64,000 bases of DNA from Candidatus Villigracilaceae bacterium (GTDB taxonomy: Bacteria; Chloroflexota; Anaerolineae; Anaerolineales; Villigracilaceae). This document shows positions 24,965 through 33,961 of this stretch, piece after piece. The position numbers and the translations under genes are program-made. The stretch lies in assembly GCA_026645935.1 (NCBI GenBank), contig JAPKMP010000011.1:1-64000 (forward strand), read 5' to 3'. How positions within the stretch are numbered: position 1 is the first letter of the stretch; every line of letters starts with the position of its first letter. The notes under the pieces were generated by a model. It was not told the origin of the DNA. It made no database searches and saw only the letters and a program-made list of their open reading frames with translations.

Positions 24965-26641
24965 ATGCTTCTGACCCGCGAGCAATTACAGGAACGCCTC
25001 TTTGCGCTTCATCGGGCGAGCCTTGAATTGGTTAAGGATGTTTCGCTGGATACCTTGCTGGAAAGGATCGCATCCACTGCCTGCGAACAGGCGGGGGCAA
25101 AGTATGCCGCATTGGGCGTTCTGGATGAAAAGGGGAAACTCGAAAAGTTCATTTCCGTAGGCATGACCCGCGACGCGGTCAAGCGGATCGCGCATCCGCC
25201 GGTGGGACGCGGTTTGATCGGGGAATTGATGGACACCGAATCCCCCCTGCGTGTTCCCGTGATTCAAAATCATCCCAAGTCTGTGGGTTTTCCCGATCAC
25301 CACCCCAGGATGGTCTCCTTCCTGGGTATGCCAATTCGGACGAGTGACCGTCAGTTGGGACAGATCTACCTGACCGAGAAAAAGGACGCCGATGATTTCT
25401 CGTCGGACGACGAGATGATCATACAAATGCTCGCCACATATGCGGCGACCGCCATCACCAACGCGCGGTTGATCGAAAACATGAGGGAACGCGATGCCGC
25501 GCTGACCCGCCGCAACGTGGACATGAACCTTTTGAACGATATCGCCTCTGCGTTGACCTCCAGCCTCGATCTCAACGAAATTCTGAACAAAGCCCTCGGG
25601 TTGGTGATGAACTATTTAAAAATGGAAGCAGGGGAGATCTTCCTGCTGGAAGAGGATAGGACCACATTGCGCATGATGCTCCATCGCGGGGAAGCCGCCG
25701 AGGCGTTTTGGACAAGAAACTTGTTCAAGGTGGGCGAGGGGTACCCGGGAATCGTTGCGAAAAATGGGCGTCCGATGATCAGCACAGACCTTTCGCAGGA
25801 TGAAAGTTTCCTGCGAAAGGCGGTGGTGAAGGCTGGTTTTCGGCAAATCTTGAGTATTCCCCTTATTTCAAGTGAAAGCGTGATGGGTGTGATGAGCGTT
25901 GCCACGCGTTCGAAGGCTCCGTTCGAAGATCGAAGCGTGCAGATGCTTTCTGCGGTCGGCGCATGGGCGGGACTCGCCATCGAAAATGCCCGATTGCACG
26001 CCAATGCGCGTCGATTGGCGGTCTTGGAGGAACGCAACCGCATCGGTATGGACCTTCACGACGGCATCATTCAATCGATTTACGGGGTTGGGCTGGGTTT
26101 GGAAGGTGCAAAACACCTTGTTATTGAAGATACGGAGGGGGCAAAGGCGAAAATCGACCATGCCATCCACGGTTTGAACCAGGCGATACGCGATTTAAGA
26201 GCGTATATTCTCGATTTAAGACCCCGCCAGCTCGGGAACGACGGCTTAATGAACGGAATCAAGCGCCTGATCACCGAATATCGCGCAAATACATTCTCTG
26301 AAGTGCTTTTTACATCGCCCGAATCCGAGATGAAGGAGTTGACTCAGGCTCAATCTCTCGCATTATTTCATATATGCCAGGAGGCGTTGGCGAATTCCGC
26401 CAAGCATGCGAAGGCAAAAAACGTCCGAATTTCGTTATGGACAACGGAAGATCGCGCTTTATTGGAGATTAACGACGATGGAAAGGGCTTTGATGTTGAA
26501 AAAATGTCCACCTTCATCGGTCACGGACTTGCCAATATGCAGACTCGCGCGCGTTCATCAGGTGGTGATGTCGATATCATATCGATTCAAGGCGAAGGAA
26601 CGACGGTGTTGGCATGGGTTCCGCGCGGAATCAAACAATGA
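24965..26641 (+). CDS. Sensor histidine kinase with two GAF domains, NarL-partner type
   Basis: A 558-aa soluble kinase. GAF 1 spans about 20-165 (YAALGVLDEKGKLEKFISVGM, FLGMPIRTSDRQLGQIYLTEK) and GAF 2 about 185-340 (GEIFLLEEDRTTLRMMLHRG, ILSIPLISSESVMGVMSVA). HisKA_3 follows with ERNRIGMDLHDGIIQSIYGVGL, then an HATPase domain (ICQEALANSAKHAKAKNV, DDGKGFD, GHGLANMQTRA). The layout is that of DevS/DosS-like kinases that pair with LuxR/NarL regulators; none is next to it. Whether a GAF binds haem or flavin cannot be read. Start 24965 has GGAGGAG seven bases upstream. Confidence 0.88.
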   Translation: MLLTREQLQERLFALHRASLELVKDVSLDTLLERIASTACEQAGAKYAALGVLDEKGKLEKFISVGMTRDAVKRIAHPPVGRGLIGELMDTESPLRVPVIQNHPKSVGFPDHHPRMVSFLGMPIRTSDRQLGQIYLTEKKDADDFSSDDEMIIQMLATYAATAITNARLIENMRERDAALTRRNVDMNLLNDIASALTSSLDLNEILNKALGLVMNYLKMEAGEIFLLEEDRTTLRMMLHRGEAAEAFWTRNLFKVGEGYPGIVAKNGRPMISTDLSQDESFLRKAVVKAGFRQILSIPLISSESVMGVMSVATRSKAPFEDRSVQMLSAVGAWAGLAIENARLHANARRLAVLEERNRIGMDLHDGIIQSIYGVGLGLEGAKHLVIEDTEGAKAKIDHAIHGLNQAIRDLRAYILDLRPRQLGNDGLMNGIKRLITEYRANTFSEVLFTSPESEMKELTQAQSLALFHICQEALANSAKHAKAKNVRISLWTTEDRALLEINDDGKGFDVEKMSTFIGHGLANMQTRARSSGGDVDIISIQGEGTTVLAWVPRGIKQ

Positions 26642-27123
26642 AACGCGCAAAACATTCACGATAGCAAATTGAGTCGCAGGATTTTGAGTCTCATCGGATT
26701 TGAATCGTGAATGTTATTCATGGACATTTATTAACATAGAAATATCATACTTATGTCGATTCCGCCTCCAATACCCATATATGGGGGTAGGGGTGCGGAA
26801 ATTGGGCGCTCATGGCTGAAACGCTTGTTCTAGTAAAAAATCTTGTATAACTTGAAATCATAAAGATTCTTTAAGATGGGTTAATCTTAAAAAAACAAAA
26901 ATTTTTAACTTCACGTAGGTCTAACGACTATTATTCATTGGGATATTCTGCTAGAATAAGCGCACGCTGAAATAACGGATGTTTGCTTGATAAAGTTCAT
27001 CCGCTGATCCCAGAAAGAAAAAGTACAACAGATTCAAACGAAAACTTGAAAAAGCCGCCTAAAAAGGCGGGTTAGTTTCATCTACGTCAAAATTTCGGAA
27101 ATCTTGAACATCGAGGAACAATT
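26642..27123. other. dnaA upstream region with palindromes
   Basis: A 482-base AT-richer stretch without a gene. It holds a 12-bp perfect inverted repeat AACATTCACGAT / ATCGTGAATGTT (26651-26662 and 26704-26715), the palindrome CCCATATATGGG (26774-26785), a 7-bp hairpin TTAAGAT / ATCTTAA (26871-26890) beside an A/T run, and CCGCCT / AGGCGG (27056-27068) in the dnaA leader. I found no good TTATCCACA-type DnaA box, so I cannot call it the origin, though dnaA-upstream regions often are. Confidence 0.4.
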
Positions 27124-28473
27124 ATGAACGCTGAACAGGCATGGCAAACCGTCCTTGCGCAACTCCAAATGGATATGCCGCGCGCATCCTTCGATACCTG
27201 GGTGCGCGATACCCGCCCCGTTGGCTACGATAACGGGATGCTGACGGTCGGAGTCCGAAACGCCTACGCGCGTGACTGGCTCGATACGCGCCTTGCCACC
27301 ACTGTCAATAAGCTTTTGATCGATACGTTGAACTCGAAAGTGTCGGTGAAATTCATAGTTTCCCAATCGGAAGATGTCGCTTCCTCTTTGGACCCCGATC
27401 CGGCATCCGCTTCGATCCAAATTACACCGCCTGAGCCAAAACCCCGCCATGTGACCTTAAATCCGCGCTACACTTTTGATACTTATGTGGTGGGTTCGGG
27501 CAACAGGCTTGCGCATGCGGCTTGTCAGGCGGTGGCAGATAAGCCTGCGAGGGCGTACAACCCCCTCTTCCTCTATGGAGGCGTTGGGCTCGGCAAGACC
27601 CATCTCCTTCACGCCATCGGCAATGCCTGTCACGCCAGCGGGTTGAACGTCCTGTACGTTTCATCAGAGGAATTCACCAACGACCTGATCGCCGCCATCC
27701 GCACGCACACCACGCAGGCTTTCCGCGAAAAATACCGTTCTGCCGACGTGCTTTTGATCGACGACATCCAGTTCATCGCCGGGAAGGAATCCACGCAGGA
27801 GGAATTCTTCCACACCTTCAATACATTGCATGGGCAGGACAAGCAGATCATCGTTTCGTCCGACCGGCCGCCAAAGTCACTCATCACGCTCGAAGAACGC
27901 CTGCGCTCCCGCTTCGAGTGGGGGCTGACTGCCGATATCCAGGCTCCAGACCTCGAAACCCGGCTTGCCATCCTCCGCTCCAAAGCCGAACGGACCGGCA
28001 GGCAGATTTCGGATGAGATCCTCGAAAGCATCGCCCAGCGCGTGCAGTCGAACATCCGCGAGCTCGAAGGCGCTCTTAACCGCATCATCGCCTACGCCGA
28101 TTTGAGCGGGGCATCTCTCACCCCCGACCTTGTGGAAGTGGCGCTGGCGGATCTGATGCCGTCAAAAAACGACATTCAACCTAATCACGTTGTCGACCTT
28201 GTTGCGCGAAAATTCGGTTTAACTGCCGAAAAACTGCTCGGGCGCGACCGCACCAAGGAAATAGCCCTGCCGCGGCAGATCGCCATGTATCTTCTGCGCG
28301 AAGAGGCGAAAATCTCCTTTCCCCAGATCGGTGAAGTCCTCGGCGGGCGGGACCACTCCACGGTGATGTCTGCCTACGAAAAGATCAAGGAACAGATTCA
28401 TGCAGATAGGCGGTTGGAACAAGATATCGCCTCGATCAAACAGCAACTATACAATCAGTCTGTGGTCTTATAA
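27124..28473 (+). CDS. dnaA: Chromosomal replication initiator protein DnaA
   Basis: The 449-aa initiator that binds origin boxes and opens the duplex. Domain I is residues 1-80 (AWQTVLAQLQMDMPRASFDTWVRDT); a short acidic/proline linker runs about 85-110. The AAA+ domain has Walker A GGVGLGKTH, Walker B VLLIDDIQFI, and the sensor and box VII region (RSRFEWGLTADIQAPD, RELEGALNRI). Domain IV ends with the DNA-binding signature GGRDHSTVMSAYEKI. Complete and of normal length. It stands alone: dnaN does not follow, and rpmH/rnpA lie about 13 kb away. A strong terminator follows. Confidence 0.97.
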   Translation: MNAEQAWQTVLAQLQMDMPRASFDTWVRDTRPVGYDNGMLTVGVRNAYARDWLDTRLATTVNKLLIDTLNSKVSVKFIVSQSEDVASSLDPDPASASIQITPPEPKPRHVTLNPRYTFDTYVVGSGNRLAHAACQAVADKPARAYNPLFLYGGVGLGKTHLLHAIGNACHASGLNVLYVSSEEFTNDLIAAIRTHTTQAFREKYRSADVLLIDDIQFIAGKESTQEEFFHTFNTLHGQDKQIIVSSDRPPKSLITLEERLRSRFEWGLTADIQAPDLETRLAILRSKAERTGRQISDEILESIAQRVQSNIRELEGALNRIIAYADLSGASLTPDLVEVALADLMPSKNDIQPNHVVDLVARKFGLTAEKLLGRDRTKEIALPRQIAMYLLREEAKISFPQIGEVLGGRDHSTVMSAYEKIKEQIHADRRLEQDIASIKQQLYNQSVVL

Positions 28474-28488
28474 ATTTGCAGGAATCCA

Positions 28489-28526
28489 AACAGGCGCATC
28501 CGATCGAGATGCGCCTGTTCTTTTTT
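28489..28526 (+). terminator. Rho-independent terminator of dnaA
   Basis: A 12-bp perfect stem AACAGGCGCATC / GATGCGCCTGTT, 7-base loop, then C and six T. It begins 16 bases after the dnaA stop. Confidence 0.92.
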
Positions 28527-28558
28527 CAAGAAATTGATTGTTCGATAATAGTGTGAAA

Positions 28559-29374
28559 TTAATTTCGCTCCGTCCATGAAAGATGGGCGTATTTCTCGCT
28601 CACCAACTCCTCCACGCGTCGAAGTTCGGAATCGGACAGCTCCCCATTCTCGAAACGGATTCCCAACTCCGCTTCGAATCCATAGACGAAAGCCCGGGCG
28701 GCCTGTTCCCAACTTGATTCCACGCCGTGAGCGGATCTGACCGTGGTTGCCCGCGCCAGCAATCTTTCCTTCGCGTTTTGCCTTTTTGACTCGTTTTCGA
28801 AAACCAGGACGTCGCAAATGCGGGATAGGTCGCCGGTCAAGGGAAGCGAGCCGTGCTGGAGTACGCCTTCCTTCCTGCGCGCCTGAGCCGAGCCGATCAA
28901 TTTCTTTCCGTTCACAGTGATCTCATACGTTGACGGCACTTCGAAGCAGACGGGATTTAAATTTTGCTGGGAATGTCCGTCTTCAGATTCCTTTACCTCG
29001 ACAGGCACGTTTAATGATCGCACAGCATAAGACAACGCTTTCGCCAGCCGGTTGTAGGATTCAAGCACTCCGCCTGAAAGGACGGGTTCATCCGCGGGAC
29101 CGGCCACAGAGTAGGTCAACTCGTCGGTGTGCAGGATCGCCCGTCCCCCGGTCACGCGGCGGACGACATCCCAGCCCCGGGTGCGCAGTCGCTCCACGTC
29201 CACATCCCTGAAGGGTTGGGCATGACCGAGGGAAAGACACGGCGGATTCCATGAATACAAGCGCAGCGTCGGCTTCGACTCGCCGCGAAAAATAGATTCG
29301 AGGATGGATTCGTCCACAGCCATGTTCCATGCGCCGGTGGCTGGGGGAGTGCAAAGGAGACGCCAGATTGACAT
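28559..29374 (-). CDS. Lipoate-protein ligase A family protein
   Basis: A 271-aa biotin/lipoate ligase-fold enzyme that attaches lipoate (or octanoate) to lipoyl domains. The core is TGAWNMAVDESIL, LRLYSWNPPCLSLGHAQ, the ligand loop RRVTGGRAILHTDELTYSV and the catalytic Lys segment GKKLIGSAQARRKEGVLQHGSLPL. It starts five bases after the DapA-family gene, indicating one transcript. It could act as octanoyltransferase rather than ATP-dependent ligase, which the sequence alone does not settle. Confidence 0.85.
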   Translation of the reverse strand: MSIWRLLCTPPATGAWNMAVDESILESIFRGESKPTLRLYSWNPPCLSLGHAQPFRDVDVERLRTRGWDVVRRVTGGRAILHTDELTYSVAGPADEPVLSGGVLESYNRLAKALSYAVRSLNVPVEVKESEDGHSQQNLNPVCFEVPSTYEITVNGKKLIGSAQARRKEGVLQHGSLPLTGDLSRICDVLVFENESKRQNAKERLLARATTVRSAHGVESSWEQAARAFVYGFEAELGIRFENGELSDSELRRVEELVSEKYAHLSWTERN

Positions 29375-29378
29375 GGTT

Positions 29379-30308
29379 TTATATTCTTAGAAATTTCTCC
29401 GCCGCATCTTCCAGGGTTCTTTCATCAAGGTGTTCTAATGGCGGGCGGACCGCCCACAGCGGCAATCCATGAATTTTGTGAAGTAATCCTTTGAGGATCG
29501 GCGCGATGGGGGAGAATTGCTCCAGAAAATGTCTCTGGGCTGTCACCTTTGCCTGAACCTTCGACGGGTCCCCGCCTTCTTGGAACATGTCCCAGATATT
29601 TCGCAAGTTATCGGAGATCAAATTTGCCGGGGCGGTAATCGCGCCTTGCGCGTGATTCTTCAGCGCGTGATGAAAATAGGAATCTGTCCCGTTCAGGACA
29701 AGCAGGTCTTTTCCAAAGCGCTCCCCGAGGGCGGTTGCGAACGACTCATCGTGCGAAGAGTCTTTAACCCCCGCAAATCGATCCGGGAATTTTGTTTTAA
29801 GCCGTTCCAACAAATCCAGTGAAAAGCCGAGACCCGTCATCGGCGGGATGTGATACCCAAGCAGATATTTGCCCTGCGGTACGGCTTGCTCGATCAATTC
29901 GCTGAACCACTGGAACAAGCCGTCGTCCGTTGCCTTGCGGTAATAATAGGGTGGGAGGACAACTGTCCCGTCAAAGCCGAGATCGCAGGCGAGTTTTGTC
30001 AACTCGATGGTCTCTGAAAGGCTGGATGTCCCTGTCCCCACCAATAATTTAAAATCCCGTATTTGATGCCGGATCACCCGGATGGATCGAAGGACCGCTT
30101 CGCGTTCGCGGGGCGAGAAGGATGGACCTTCCCCCGTCGTTCCAAATAACAATGACCCATGACATCCCCGTTCGGCAAGGAAGTGGAGAAAACCCGCAAG
30201 TAGTTCGAAATCGAAGGCGGTATCGGGTTTGCCTGGCGTTTTGGGGATGCCGAGATAGGGAGTAACCGCGGCTGCGTACACGCCAGAAAGGGGGTGGAGG
30301 TCGGTCAT
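29379..30308 (-). CDS. DapA/NAL family aldolase (dihydrodipicolinate synthase-like)
   Basis: A 309-aa class I aldolase of the DHDPS/N-acetylneuraminate lyase family. The pyruvate-binding motif is LLFGTTGEGPSFS, the catalytic Tyr is in LLGYHIPPM and the Schiff-base Lys is in FAGVKDSSHD. True DapA normally has GTTGE with a Thr pair and a conserved Arg; the surrounding text diverges, so a sugar-acid or other aldolase substrate is equally likely. The chosen ATG is at 30308; an upstream in-frame ATG at 30365 lies in the intergenic region. The gene is followed immediately by the lipoate ligase. Confidence 0.8.
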   Translation of the reverse strand: MTDLHPLSGVYAAAVTPYLGIPKTPGKPDTAFDFELLAGFLHFLAERGCHGSLLFGTTGEGPSFSPREREAVLRSIRVIRHQIRDFKLLVGTGTSSLSETIELTKLACDLGFDGTVVLPPYYYRKATDDGLFQWFSELIEQAVPQGKYLLGYHIPPMTGLGFSLDLLERLKTKFPDRFAGVKDSSHDESFATALGERFGKDLLVLNGTDSYFHHALKNHAQGAITAPANLISDNLRNIWDMFQEGGDPSKVQAKVTAQRHFLEQFSPIAPILKGLLHKIHGLPLWAVRPPLEHLDERTLEDAAEKFLRI

Positions 30309-30401
30309 GATATTCTCTTTTGAGTGTAGGGAACGACGTATCGCCTTAATGTGTTTGCCTTGCAAAAGGCTTGAATGTAATAAGTATCATTGGAGATGAA
30401 T

Positions 30402-31250
30402 TTACTCGTTTTCTTCGATGAATTGTTTTGCGGCGGTCTCCGGTGGCTGGAGCGGTTGACCTTCCTCTTGATACAAATAGTGTTGATGGTCGAGCGTCCA
30501 AAGATATAGATCGCCTTCGGTTTTGCCGGGGAAATCCTCCAATAATCCGCTTTGACGGATGATTTTCACAATGGGCAGGTAGACCTTGTCGTACCAGTGT
30601 TCGACCGCTTCGCGCTCCGAGATATTGCGTTTGAAATCCAAACCCATGAAATAGCGGTGCACGGCAATGTGCTCCAGCATGCGGGTGAAACCGTCCGGGA
30701 CGTTAAGCTTGATGTCCGCATCCGGGCGGAGTTTATCCAAACCTGTCCGCTCCAGGAAATCCACTTTGGCGCCAAGGATTTCCAGGTCTTCCGGCTTGAT
30801 CTCGGGGGTGATATTGACCCGTGTGGCACATTCGCGGACCTCGGCTTCGATGAATTCCTGTTTTTGCTCACGCGCGACAGATACGCGGTGATGTCCATCC
30901 ACAACGAAATAAACCTGTCCCACCTTGTAGAGCACCACGGGAGGGAGGTGGATATCCTGGTAAAAGGCGCGGTCCACTTTTTGCCACCTTCCGGCAAGCT
31001 GATCCTCCTTGGGGAGGAAGGCGTTATCGAATTCATGATACCGGTTCAGACTCCCCGCAATCTGGTCCACCCGGACAGTTTTGACTCCCCTGTAAATGGG
31101 ACCTCCGATCTTTAACTTCTCCTTGACGGCATCGTAGGAAAGAAGGGTGGTGCGCTGGCCGGAAAGCACCGAGAAAACCTGGTTGATGAATGACTTGAAA
31201 CGCGCGCGGCTGAAATCGGCGCGAACCAGGGAATCGAGTTCATTGGGCAT
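30402..31250 (-). CDS. ParB-like-domain protein of unknown role
   Basis: A 282-aa protein with a ParB/Srx-like N-terminal domain: VRVDQIAGSLNRYHEFD, then VVLYKVGQVYFVVDGHHRVSVAREQKQEFIEAEV, which matches the nucleotide-site GxxRxxA-type region of the fold as VDGHHRVSVA. The C-terminal half (KLNVPDGFTRMLEHIAVHRYFMGLDFKRNIS, VEHWYDKVYLPIVKIIR, TEGDLYLWTLDHQHYL) resembles a DUF4032-like extension. It is unlikely to be a chromosome-partition ParB; a real parB is at 46631. It overlaps the phosphoesterase gene by 11 bases. Confidence 0.7.
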   Translation of the reverse strand: MPNELDSLVRADFSRARFKSFINQVFSVLSGQRTTLLSYDAVKEKLKIGGPIYRGVKTVRVDQIAGSLNRYHEFDNAFLPKEDQLAGRWQKVDRAFYQDIHLPPVVLYKVGQVYFVVDGHHRVSVAREQKQEFIEAEVRECATRVNITPEIKPEDLEILGAKVDFLERTGLDKLRPDADIKLNVPDGFTRMLEHIAVHRYFMGLDFKRNISEREAVEHWYDKVYLPIVKIIRQSGLLEDFPGKTEGDLYLWTLDHQHYLYQEEGQPLQPPETAAKQFIEENE

Positions 31251-31908
31251 GGTCTGCTCGCTTTTCTTTATTGATTGGGTCTAAAGTCGAAAATTCGATC
31301 ACTTTGTAAGGATAGACATTGATTATGGTTGTGCATCCGAACCCGGTCTCCTTTTTGGCGATGTTGCTACGGTAAAAGTGAGTGTGTCCATGCAGGTGGA
31401 TGCGGGGACGGGCGAAGCGGATCAGCCAATTGATGGCGCTTAACCCATGATGGGGTTGATCGGTATCGTCATGAATGCCTGAGGGCGGTGAATGACTGAT
31501 AAGAATATCTAGGGCACGCCCGTATCGGAGCCGGTTGGAAAGGAGTCGGGGTATCGTTCCGAACGCCCTCAGGTACGCTTCCCATTGGGTGTATTGGTTG
31601 GTCCCGTCGGGCCGGTAGCGCACGGAACCGCCGAAGCCGCCGATCAATATATTTTTGTGACAGAATGTCTTGAGGTCCAGATTTGAGCCGCCTTCTGCTT
31701 TCGAATTCGGATCTCGAGGATTGAAATCAGGGTCGTGATTCCCTGGCACATAAAACAATGGCGCATTCAGCACCGTCACTAGAAATTCGAGATAGGTATA
31801 AGGCAGGTCGCCGCAACCGAGAATCAGCCCGACGTCGCTGAAATGACCGTTCGACGCAAGGGAATAGACGCGTTCGACTACCTGATCGCTGACTGCGAGG
31901 ATTTTCAC
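31240..31908 (-). CDS. Calcineurin-like metallophosphoesterase
   Basis: A 222-aa phosphoesterase with metal motifs in order: AVSDQVVERV (DxH motif changed to SDQ), GCGDLPYTYLEF, VPGNHDPDF, ISHSPPSG and HLHGHTHFYR. The first motif lacks the usual His, which could affect one metal ligand. The substrate is unknown. The 11-base overlap with the ParB-like gene indicates coupled translation. Confidence 0.8.
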   Translation of the reverse strand: MKILAVSDQVVERVYSLASNGHFSDVGLILGCGDLPYTYLEFLVTVLNAPLFYVPGNHDPDFNPRDPNSKAEGGSNLDLKTFCHKNILIGGFGGSVRYRPDGTNQYTQWEAYLRAFGTIPRLLSNRLRYGRALDILISHSPPSGIHDDTDQPHHGLSAINWLIRFARPRIHLHGHTHFYRSNIAKKETGFGCTTIINVYPYKVIEFSTLDPINKEKRADHAQ

Positions 31909-32000
31909 AGACCTTGATTGTGCCGTAGTTTATGCGTCATTGCAAGGTAGAAATCCCTGTTTTTTTCAAAATTGCAATACCCAGCCGGGGCAAATACCCT

Positions 32001-32006
32001 TATAAT
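32001..32006 (+). promoter_or_regulatory. -10 element TATAAT of the kinase operon
   Basis: A perfect TATAAT 23 bases before the kinase ATG at 32029. The nearest -35-like hexamer, TTGCAA, is 23 bases further up, which is too far, so only the -10 is supported. Confidence 0.4.
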
Positions 32007-32028
32007 TCACAAATTCGGATTTATCGAT

Positions 32029-33927
32029 ATGGAAACTAGAAACATCACATCTCCCATCGGTCCTTATGGTTCGGGTTCGGGTGATCAGCCGGGGCGCAAG
32101 CAATTGCTGGCTGGTGTGACGCTGGTCAACCGATATTCCATTCAGGAGGTGATCGGGATTGGCGGCATGGGTTCGGTTTATCGCGCCCGGGATATGCACT
32201 TCCCGAATGTGGTGAAATTGGTGGCGGTGAAGGAAATGATCAATATGGCGCCGGATCTGCTCGTGCGCCAGACGATCGTGCAGAACTTCGAACGCGAGGC
32301 GAATCTGCTTGCCACTCTCCACCATCCTTCCATACCGCGTATCTACGATTATTTCTCCCACGACGATCGTTCCTATCTTGTGCTTGAATTCATTCAGGGC
32401 AGGGATCTGGAGGCGGTCATCAACGATGCGGACGGCTTCCTGCTGGAGGATCAGGTCATTAATTGGGCGATCCAGCTGTGTGATGTGCTTGCTTATCTGC
32501 ACAACCACAAACCGGAACCGATCATTTTCAGGGATATGAAACCGTCCAATGTGATCATCAACCACAACGGGGATGTTGTCCTTGTGGATTTCGGCATCGC
32601 TAAAACTTTTCAGACGGGCATTAAAGGCACAATGATCGGCACCGAGGGTTATTCTCCGCCCGAGCAGTATCGCGGCGATGCCACTCCTCTCGCGGATATC
32701 TATGCCCTTGGCGCGACCCTGCACCACGTCCTTACCCGCCGCGATCCGCGTTTGGAGCCTCCCTTCACATTCGCCGAGCGACCTGTGCGCAGGATCAACC
32801 CGAATACTTCCATCGACCTTGAAGCGGTTGTGAACACAGCCTTGCAATACAATCCCGCAGAACGATTTCAAACCGCCGATGCGATGAAGGATGCGCTGAT
32901 GGGTGTCGCGCGAAAAACCGGCGTTCTCGAAAAACTAACTTCCACCGCGCTTCCCGCGCCTGTCAGCAGTGGAGTAAAACCCGTATGGGATTTCAAATGC
33001 GAGGATGAGATCCGCGGAACACCGACCCTGCACCAGGGCATATTGTACGTTGGTTGTTATGATAACAACCTCTACGCCTTGAACGCTGCTGACGGCAAGT
33101 TCCAATGGAAGTACCCGACGGATGGCGGGATTGTCTCCCGCCCGTTAGTCTATGAGAACAACGTCTTTTTCTGTTCGGAAGATCAACGGCTGCACGTCAT
33201 TGGAGCGCGCTCGGGCAAACTCTTGTGGACGTATTACACCGATGGCAGGATCTACTCCTCACCACGCATCTCGGACGGACATGTTTTCTTCGGATCCGAC
33301 GATAATGACCTGCATGCGGTCAATGTCAATAGCGGCAGGCCGGTCTGGAAATTCTCCACCGACAGCCCGATCCATTCCACACCTTTGATCGCAAACGAGA
33401 TGATCTACTTTGGGACGGAAAGCGGCTCATTCTACAGCCTCGATTTTCGCGGCGCGATGAAATGGCGATTCCAGGCTAAACGCGCCATGACCTCGTCCCC
33501 GGTCAATAAAGGACAGGCGGTTTATACGGCCTCACTCGATGGTACCCTCTATGCATTGGATGCCAAGAGCGGTTGGGCGATTTGGAAGTTCCGCCTTGGA
33601 AAGGGGACGATTTCTTCGCCTGCGATCGCTGACGAGTTCATCTTCATCGGCGCTGCAGATGGCTTTGTCTATTGTGTCGATGTGCGCACGGCGAAGGAAG
33701 TCTGGCGCTATAAAACAGACAACCAGATAAGCAGTTCCCCGGCCGTTTACAAGGATTCTCTCTACATCGGTTCTGTGGACGGAAATATGTACTGTCTTGA
33801 GTACCGCACGGGTCGCCTTCGCTGGAAATTTGAGACCAACGGCCCGATCACCGGCTCGCCCGTCGTTTTTGACGATATTGTATATTTCGGCTCGACGGAC
33901 CATCATGTTTACGCGTTATTTGCTTGA
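32029..33927 (+). CDS. Ser/Thr protein kinase fused to a PQQ-type beta-propeller
   Basis: A 632-aa kinase. The domain runs from about residue 30 to 295: glycine loop VIGIGGMGSVYRA, VAVKEM (ATP Lys), catalytic loop IFRDMKPSNVII (Phe instead of the first His of HRD), VDFGIAK and GTEGYSPPEQY. Residues about 310-632 form a seven- to eight-bladed propeller of PQQ/BamB-like repeats (VWDFKCEDEIRGTPTL, YALNAADGKFQWKYPTDG, and so on), each with a G-x-x-x-W-x-(F/Y) phrase. No transmembrane segment lies between kinase and propeller, unlike PknB-type receptors, so the propeller is predicted to be cytoplasmic. It is the first gene of an operon with a PP2C phosphatase and an FHA protein. Confidence 0.88.
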   Translation: METRNITSPIGPYGSGSGDQPGRKQLLAGVTLVNRYSIQEVIGIGGMGSVYRARDMHFPNVVKLVAVKEMINMAPDLLVRQTIVQNFEREANLLATLHHPSIPRIYDYFSHDDRSYLVLEFIQGRDLEAVINDADGFLLEDQVINWAIQLCDVLAYLHNHKPEPIIFRDMKPSNVIINHNGDVVLVDFGIAKTFQTGIKGTMIGTEGYSPPEQYRGDATPLADIYALGATLHHVLTRRDPRLEPPFTFAERPVRRINPNTSIDLEAVVNTALQYNPAERFQTADAMKDALMGVARKTGVLEKLTSTALPAPVSSGVKPVWDFKCEDEIRGTPTLHQGILYVGCYDNNLYALNAADGKFQWKYPTDGGIVSRPLVYENNVFFCSEDQRLHVIGARSGKLLWTYYTDGRIYSSPRISDGHVFFGSDDNDLHAVNVNSGRPVWKFSTDSPIHSTPLIANEMIYFGTESGSFYSLDFRGAMKWRFQAKRAMTSSPVNKGQAVYTASLDGTLYALDAKSGWAIWKFRLGKGTISSPAIADEFIFIGAADGFVYCVDVRTAKEVWRYKTDNQISSSPAVYKDSLYIGSVDGNMYCLEYRTGRLRWKFETNGPITGSPVVFDDIVYFGSTDHHVYALFA

Positions 33928-33961
33928 ATGGTTACGTGCTATTCGCCTAAAAGGAGAACTT

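Noticed and set aside
29379-30308. Calling the aldolase dapA
   Set aside because: The family is certain but motifs outside the active site diverge and no lysine-pathway genes are near, so a specific name would be overreach.
30402-31250. Second chromosome-partition ParB
   Set aside because: It has the ParB-like nucleotide fold, but no HTH like Spo0J and no ParA neighbour; parAB is clearly at 45.8-47.5 kb.
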